DNA of 42,055 bases from positions 59,816 through 101,870 of the forward strand of contig DTUF01000035.1 of assembly GCA_012964335.1 (NCBI GenBank), given 5' to 3'. The notes under the pieces are model-generated. The model saw only the letters and a program-made list of their open reading frames with translations. It had not been told where the DNA came from and did not search any database. How positions within the stretch are numbered: the stretch's first letter is position 1; the number at the start of each line of letters is the position of its first letter. The position numbers and the translations under genes are program-made. This document shows positions 38,016 through 42,055 of the stretch, one piece after another. The stretch comes from Candidatus Poseidoniales archaeon. GTDB lineage: Archaea > Thermoplasmatota > Poseidoniia > Poseidoniales > Thalassarchaeaceae.

Positions 38016-40475
38016 TCAGGGTTTTCTAACCAGCATCCAAAGCGAAGCAGCAGAACCTAGTATCACAGTCAATGCAACGAACATCATTATCCAATAAACA
38101 GGTGAAGTTGGGTCGAGAAGAGACGAAAAGAGATCACTCTCTGGATCGGTGAAACCTGTATCATCTTGTACGCAGGCCATCTCAGTGCACACCCACTCTT
38201 CTTCAACACAAACACAGGTATTGCACCCTTCGTCTGTCAATTTTGTGTCACCCTCGTTGCACTGGGCCACCACTACTTCCCCGCCGTTACCATCGTCTGG
38301 AGGGTCTGGAATAACCGGGTCTGTGTCAGGCGGTGTGAAAGTCTCACTGCGGTTACCATTGGCATCAAAATCAACATCATAATAGCGTGTGTAAAGGTCA
38401 ATTGTACCTTTGCTGTTGAACGGAGAAGAACGATTTAGCACATCGAAATATCGGTCATCACCATAGGTGAAAATTGGGTCAAGAGGTATTTCACCTAATG
38501 TTGAATATGATTGGTCAAGCCATGCGTTGAACTCTTCCCATGTACGGGTATTTTTACCCCACTCATCAAACATTTCTTGACGGTCATAACGCATCGCTTT
38601 TGTCAGAGTTTCTTCAAGTGAAGAGAACGACTGTGCACCATCTTCCATACTATCATAAGTGATGTCAACGGCCTTTTGGAAACCGTCACCATTCACCAAT
38701 TCGTGGTCTTCGCCATTGATGGCTTGCATCATATCAACATCGCCGAAGACTGCTAATCCACCAACTGTAACCAATCTAATGTCAGGGTCAATGGCTTCTA
38801 TCATTGTGCGATATGGGTCTTCCGCAATATTGTCAACAACTAGGAAATCTGCTTCTAACCCATTTTGGATTCTACCAACATAATTGTTCCACTTAATTGC
38901 GTCAGCAGGGTTGCTTGTAACCATCTGCACAAGTTCGTAATCGCTGAATGTACCACCCATTTTATTCTGATTCCACCAATCAGCCATCTTCAATTCATGA
39001 AGGGGATTCTTTGCCCCAGATGGGCCCCAGTCAGGCGCTAATGTAATTCGCACACCAGCATCCTTTGCCAAGTCAGGGTGTGCGGTGTCGCCGTAAAGCA
39101 ACATGTTCGACATCGGCGACCATACAAGCGTTGCATCTACTGCTGCCATGTCAGCAAACTCAGATTCACGAAGAGGAACACCATGAATCAGGACTGTTTC
39201 TCTGAACAACAATCCTTGGTCTTTGAGAAGTTGAAATTCATTCAAAGATGAGCCGTCAACGCCTTCAGCAACGTGTACAAACCATCCATCAAGTGAGCCG
39301 TCTTCGTGGTCTTCAATCAGATGAGACCCGTCGTAATCAGGGTCGTATGCAGCATCACAGACGGCGCAAGTTTTCATATTGTCTTCACCAAAATTGTAGT
39401 GTTCAACATTACGCGCTAAGATGCTATCCCAAGAATCACCTGAACTTGATGGCCCACCTTGAATGGCTGTTGTCCCACCAACTATTGACCTCACTTCAGC
39501 GTACTTGACTGCTTCATCCGAAAGTCCCCAACGGTCACCCTGCAACATGAAAACTTTCGGCCAAGATACTTCTGGTTTGTAATTTGAATTATCTTTCCAC
39601 TGGTAACGATTGGTGTAGAATTGGCCGTTTTGAGGCGTGTAATCCCACAGTGGAAGGTAGTTGTAATGGTAGTGATTGTGCAAGTCAATTAATCCTGGAA
39701 AAATGGTTCCTTCGGTTTCGTAAACTGGCACTCCTTCAAGATTGAGATGGGAGGGTGTCGGACCACTCCAAACCGCAACAATTGTGCCATCAACAACGTA
39801 GATATGTCCATCGTTTAGCACCCCTTGTTCTGAGGTCATTGTAACTACTCTACCTGTCAAAACATACGAACCTTCGTGCATGTGATCGCGTGGAGTGTAA
39901 CAAGAGCCTTGTCGCTGAGTTCCCTGAGGCCATTCTTGGTCGTTAGCTAACCCGGGGGTTGGACTACCTACCTTACCCCATGAGCCATCGCTAAATCGGC
40001 CGTATGAAACATCGTAATCCGAATCAAGTTCAGCAAATGAAAAACTATCCATCACCGCATCATATTGATTTGAAAGTTGGATGGTGTCACCATCAAAGTA
40101 ACTGAATTCAATACCAGTTTTATCGCGGTAAAACACTATTCTTTCGTCCGGTGTAATGTTGGTGTTCCAGCCAATTGAGCACGGTGGTGAGCCACCATTA
40201 GGATCGTCATCAAGCCACCAACCTCCGATATTGACTGTTGCATCGGTAGGATTCCACAATTCAATGAATTGGTCAGAAGATGAGCCAAACTTGCCATCAC
40301 CATTCCAATCGGTTCCGTTGTAATCCTCTCCGCTTGGGCTGACCAAAATTTCAGAGATGATAATGTGGTCGTGCACTGCATCCCCAGACACGTGAGCAAC
40401 ACTGGATGGTGAGAGTGGAGTCAAGGCCGCTAGCATCAACGCGCATAGCAAAAGTGGGAGCAGTCGGCCTCTCAT
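38016..40475 (-). CDS. Secreted lamin-tail/amidohydrolase/pacifastin-like protein with C-terminal anchor
   Basis: This 819-residue protein begins with a signal peptide (about 1-27). A lamin-tail-type beta domain follows (about 35-170; IIISEILVSPSG, QFIELWNPTD, GWWLDDDPNGG). Next is an amidohydrolase domain (about 200-600) with GLIDLHNHYH (near 260), further His in WFVHVAEG and VLIHGVPL, and Asp in LAPDWGPSG, so most metal ligands are recognisable. Near residues 737-766 a Cys-rich unit reads C-x11-CNTCVC-x6-CT-x3-C, the spacing of pacifastin-type domains. A transmembrane helix (about 793-815) and RKP end the chain. The amidohydrolase is expected to cleave a C-N bond outside the cell; its substrate is unknown. 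The start at 40475 is an ATG. It is divergent from the Asp-box lipoprotein gene. Confidence 0.85.
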   Translation of the reverse strand: MRGRLLPLLLCALMLAALTPLSPSSVAHVSGDAVHDHIIISEILVSPSGEDYNGTDWNGDGKFGSSSDQFIELWNPTDATVNIGGWWLDDDPNGGSPPCSIGWNTNITPDERIVFYRDKTGIEFSYFDGDTIQLSNQYDAVMDSFSFAELDSDYDVSYGRFSDGSWGKVGSPTPGLANDQEWPQGTQRQGSCYTPRDHMHEGSYVLTGRVVTMTSEQGVLNDGHIYVVDGTIVAVWSGPTPSHLNLEGVPVYETEGTIFPGLIDLHNHYHYNYLPLWDYTPQNGQFYTNRYQWKDNSNYKPEVSWPKVFMLQGDRWGLSDEAVKYAEVRSIVGGTTAIQGGPSSSGDSWDSILARNVEHYNFGEDNMKTCAVCDAAYDPDYDGSHLIEDHEDGSLDGWFVHVAEGVDGSSLNEFQLLKDQGLLFRETVLIHGVPLRESEFADMAAVDATLVWSPMSNMLLYGDTAHPDLAKDAGVRITLAPDWGPSGAKNPLHELKMADWWNQNKMGGTFSDYELVQMVTSNPADAIKWNNYVGRIQNGLEADFLVVDNIAEDPYRTMIEAIDPDIRLVTVGGLAVFGDVDMMQAINGEDHELVNGDGFQKAVDITYDSMEDGAQSFSSLEETLTKAMRYDRQEMFDEWGKNTRTWEEFNAWLDQSYSTLGEIPLDPIFTYGDDRYFDVLNRSSPFNSKGTIDLYTRYYDVDFDANGNRSETFTPPDTDPVIPDPPDDGNGGEVVVAQCNEGDTKLTDEGCNTCVCVEEEWVCTEMACVQDDTGFTDPESDLFSSLLDPTSPVYWIMMFVALTVILGSAASLWMLVRKP

Positions 40476-40570
40476 GTCTTTACCACCCTACTCACCACTT
40501 CATAATCGCTCTTACTACCTGCAAACAGCAATCATCTGCTATTATGCGAAAATAAGACATTTTGTGATTT

Positions 40571-40586
40571 AATGCCTAAAGGCATT
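40571..40586. promoter_or_regulatory. Palindrome in the divergent promoter region
   Basis: AATGCCT, loop AA, AGGCATT is a perfect 7-bp inverted repeat between the amidohydrolase start (40475, minus) and the Asp-box lipoprotein start (40629, plus). Unlike the other hairpins of the window it lies upstream of both genes, so an operator-like role is possible. The remaining 150 bases here show AT-rich sequence but no RNA gene. Confidence 0.35.
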
Positions 40587-40628
40587 CGCGCGTCAGTCAC
40601 AAATAGGCGGGGCGGCTCGGATTGTTTG

Positions 40629-42055
40629 ATGAGTAGTAGCAAAGGAGCAGCGATTTCACGGCTAACCAGCCGTAGCGTACTCATCAGCCTGATTATTTTG
40701 ACTCAACTTTTCGCCGGTTGCTTAGGCGGTGATGATAGTCCAGCCAACCCAACAGGGCCACCTGACTGGTCAGCCGGATTCACATACATTGACGACCCTG
40801 CAACTCTTGATTTAGCAGCAGATTTTGATGTAGTAAGTCCAGACCTTTCACTCAGTGTGGGTGAATGGGATGCCAACAGTGAGCAATGGCTTAACCGCAG
40901 TGTTTGGGGTAATGCTTCTTGGGGCGTTTTTGACAAAACCTACGGCGGCAACTGTTGCGAGCACTATCTTGCCGCCACCGAATGGGGCTGGCTGCTCAAC
41001 TTCGGTGGTGAATATCCAACTTGGTCAGAAGACAGAGGCCACACTTGGCAAGACTGGAAACCAACAGTGCTGACCCAATTTGGTTGCAGGACTCCAAAGT
41101 ACACAGTGCCTGGACAAGAAGGACTTGGAGAAGGCAGTATTGTGCAAACCACAACTGGTGATATCATCTCAATGGGTTGGTTCCCTTACCCTTCAAGCAG
41201 TGGAGGAGACCAGTTCTACGCCTTCCTATGGGATGGGGATAGTGAATCTTGGTCGTGGTGCTACAACCGGTTAACCGAGCCGTTCTATGACCGTTCTTGG
41301 CAGGTTGAGGTTGTTGGACCAATTTCTAGTAACATTGGCAGTGGCGACTGGGCGAGCCTAGTTATCAGCAATTTCTGGCATCAATCGTCAAATCGCGGTG
41401 GCCAAATCAGTGTAGATGGACTGAACTACTACTACTTCGAGTTCCCAGATAAGAATGCAAATCTTGACGTGGAAACTGTTGACTTGAAATTTGATAATTT
41501 GACAGCAGCATGGGATTTCACCAAACCACACAAGGAGATGCGGGCTTTCCCGGTCCCTTCAGGTGGGCTTTATTTCCCGAGTTTCTTTGATGATGGCGGG
41601 GATGCTTGGCTAGACACTTCGCTTGACTGGTGGAGAGCTGAGACTGCTGAGGCAAACAGTTTGCCAAGCGAGTATTGCTCATTTGATTCGTCTGCTGCAC
41701 TTCACTGTGTGACTAAGGAAGGGGTGATTTTGACTCACCAAGTTTCGTGGGATGGTGGAGAGAATTGGACAAACCAGACCTACAATTTGACTGGGGTCGC
41801 TGACTCGATTGAGGAGTGGGAGTTCCACGCTAATGGTGAGCACGACCTGTTCGTTCTCAATGTCAGATACCAGAGTGCGGTTGGACCGGACATTGATGTT
41901 GCTTGGCATGTCAGAGGTTATTCAGAATCGCTTCAGCCTGATACCTTGACTTACCTTGGTCAAGGTAATCTTGATTCTACTAGTGGGGCTGGTAATGATA
42001 TCCGCTTTGATTTCGCTAGTATGGGGATAATGGCTGATGGTGGGGCTTTCATCGC
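40629..42055 (+). CDS. Asp-box (sialidase-like beta-propeller) lipoprotein, 3' end outside the window
   Basis: The frame opens at the ATG at 40629 and has no stop through the window edge (475 codons). The N-terminus has a hydrophobic segment ending in the lipobox LFAGC, followed by LGGDDS, so lipid anchoring at the surface is expected. The body contains an Asp-box SEDRGHTW (133-140), a second-like SWDGGENW (373-380) and a weaker SVDGLNYY. These are the turn motifs of BNR/sialidase-type beta-propellers. Many Trp and Gly residues occur between them. Propellers of this type include glycosidases and non-catalytic binding proteins. The catalytic Arg triad cannot be judged from this part. No clear ribosome binding site is seen. 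It is divergent from the secreted amidohydrolase gene. Confidence 0.75.
   Translation, partial: MSSSKGAAISRLTSRSVLISLIILTQLFAGCLGGDDSPANPTGPPDWSAGFTYIDDPATLDLAADFDVVSPDLSLSVGEWDANSEQWLNRSVWGNASWGVFDKTYGGNCCEHYLAATEWGWLLNFGGEYPTWSEDRGHTWQDWKPTVLTQFGCRTPKYTVPGQEGLGEGSIVQTTTGDIISMGWFPYPSSSGGDQFYAFLWDGDSESWSWCYNRLTEPFYDRSWQVEVVGPISSNIGSGDWASLVISNFWHQSSNRGGQISVDGLNYYYFEFPDKNANLDVETVDLKFDNLTAAWDFTKPHKEMRAFPVPSGGLYFPSFFDDGGDAWLDTSLDWWRAETAEANSLPSEYCSFDSSAALHCVTKEGVILTHQVSWDGGENWTNQTYNLTGVADSIEEWEFHANGEHDLFVLNVRYQSAVGPDIDVAWHVRGYSESLQPDTLTYLGQGNLDSTSGAGNDIRFDFASMGIMADGGAFI

Noticed and set aside
40476-40628. Possible tRNA or small RNA gene in the largest intergenic gap
   Set aside because: No cloverleaf, CCA-type end or GTTCNANNC T-loop is visible. 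Only a short palindrome and AT-rich promoter-like sequence are present.
40703-41909. Minus-strand frames near the right edge
   Set aside because: They lie opposite a continuous plus-strand frame (40629 to the edge) with lipobox and Asp-boxes and have no domain features of their own.

Overview
This 42 kb window reads as a dense archaeal genome segment, most likely from a marine planktonic euryarchaeon of the Candidatus Poseidoniales (Marine Group II, Thermoplasmatota) type. Seen directly: an archaeal TATA-binding protein, an archaeal-type mevalonate kinase, a stand-alone archaeal SepF, TATA-box-like promoters with very short leaders, GGTG-type ribosome binding sites, and several very large secreted beta-sandwich proteins with a C-terminal membrane anchor. 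The lineage is inferred; no rRNA gene is present to confirm it. Base composition is moderately AT-rich, with clearly GC-richer patches inside two surface-protein genes. No tRNA, rRNA, CRISPR array, insertion sequence, integrase or plasmid/phage gene was recognised. No stretch over about 160 bases lacks a gene.

Layout. (1) 1-1043, minus: an extended SDR epimerase followed by the 5' end of an FGGY sugar kinase that leaves the window. (2) 1103-9799, plus: a TCAF-like M60 metalloprotease with five Ig-like domains, then a 1509-residue CARDB-repeat surface protein. (3) 9840-13848: glutaredoxin (plus), then on the minus strand an alpha/beta hydrolase, a lipoprotein and a membrane pyrophosphatase. 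(4) 13959-17197: class I amidotransferase (minus), NFU iron-sulfur protein and a calcium-repeat membrane protein (plus), and a small membrane protein (minus). (5) 17279-21447, plus: PolX/PHP, a small membrane protein, endonuclease III, peroxiredoxin Q, a hexapeptide acyltransferase and a 73-residue protein. (6) 21448-31805, minus: SepF, two tandem paralogous 1100-1230-residue surface proteins, two paralogous small membrane proteins, a TBP with a large insertion, and mevalonate kinase. (7) 31916-35039, plus: an ETF:quinone-oxidoreductase-like iron-sulfur membrane protein, MsrA, and a four-helix membrane protein. (8) 35053-40475: SDR (minus), cysteinyl-tRNA synthetase (plus), DUF1801 protein and a secreted lamin-tail/amidohydrolase/pacifastin-like protein (minus). 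(9) 40629 to the end, plus: an Asp-box lipoprotein that is open at the window edge.

Themes. Roughly half the coding capacity goes to the cell surface: a predicted glycoprotein-directed protease, an amidohydrolase, a sialidase-like propeller lipoprotein, and three giant adhesin-like proteins. This would suit a particle-associated, protein- and glycan-degrading heterotroph. Housekeeping genes cover redox repair (Grx, PrxQ, MsrA, NFU), base-excision repair (PolX, Nth), isoprenoid lipids (MVK), energy (PPase, EMO-like protein), division (SepF) and basal transcription (TBP). Small perfect stem-loops sit just after many stop codons and look like the local 3'-end signal.

The most unusual items are the roughly 55-60-residue charged insertion in the second TBP repeat, the alternation of GC-rich and AT-rich CARDB repeats inside one gene, and the lamin-tail/amidohydrolase/pacifastin-like architecture. 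I found no complete, clearly new multi-gene system.
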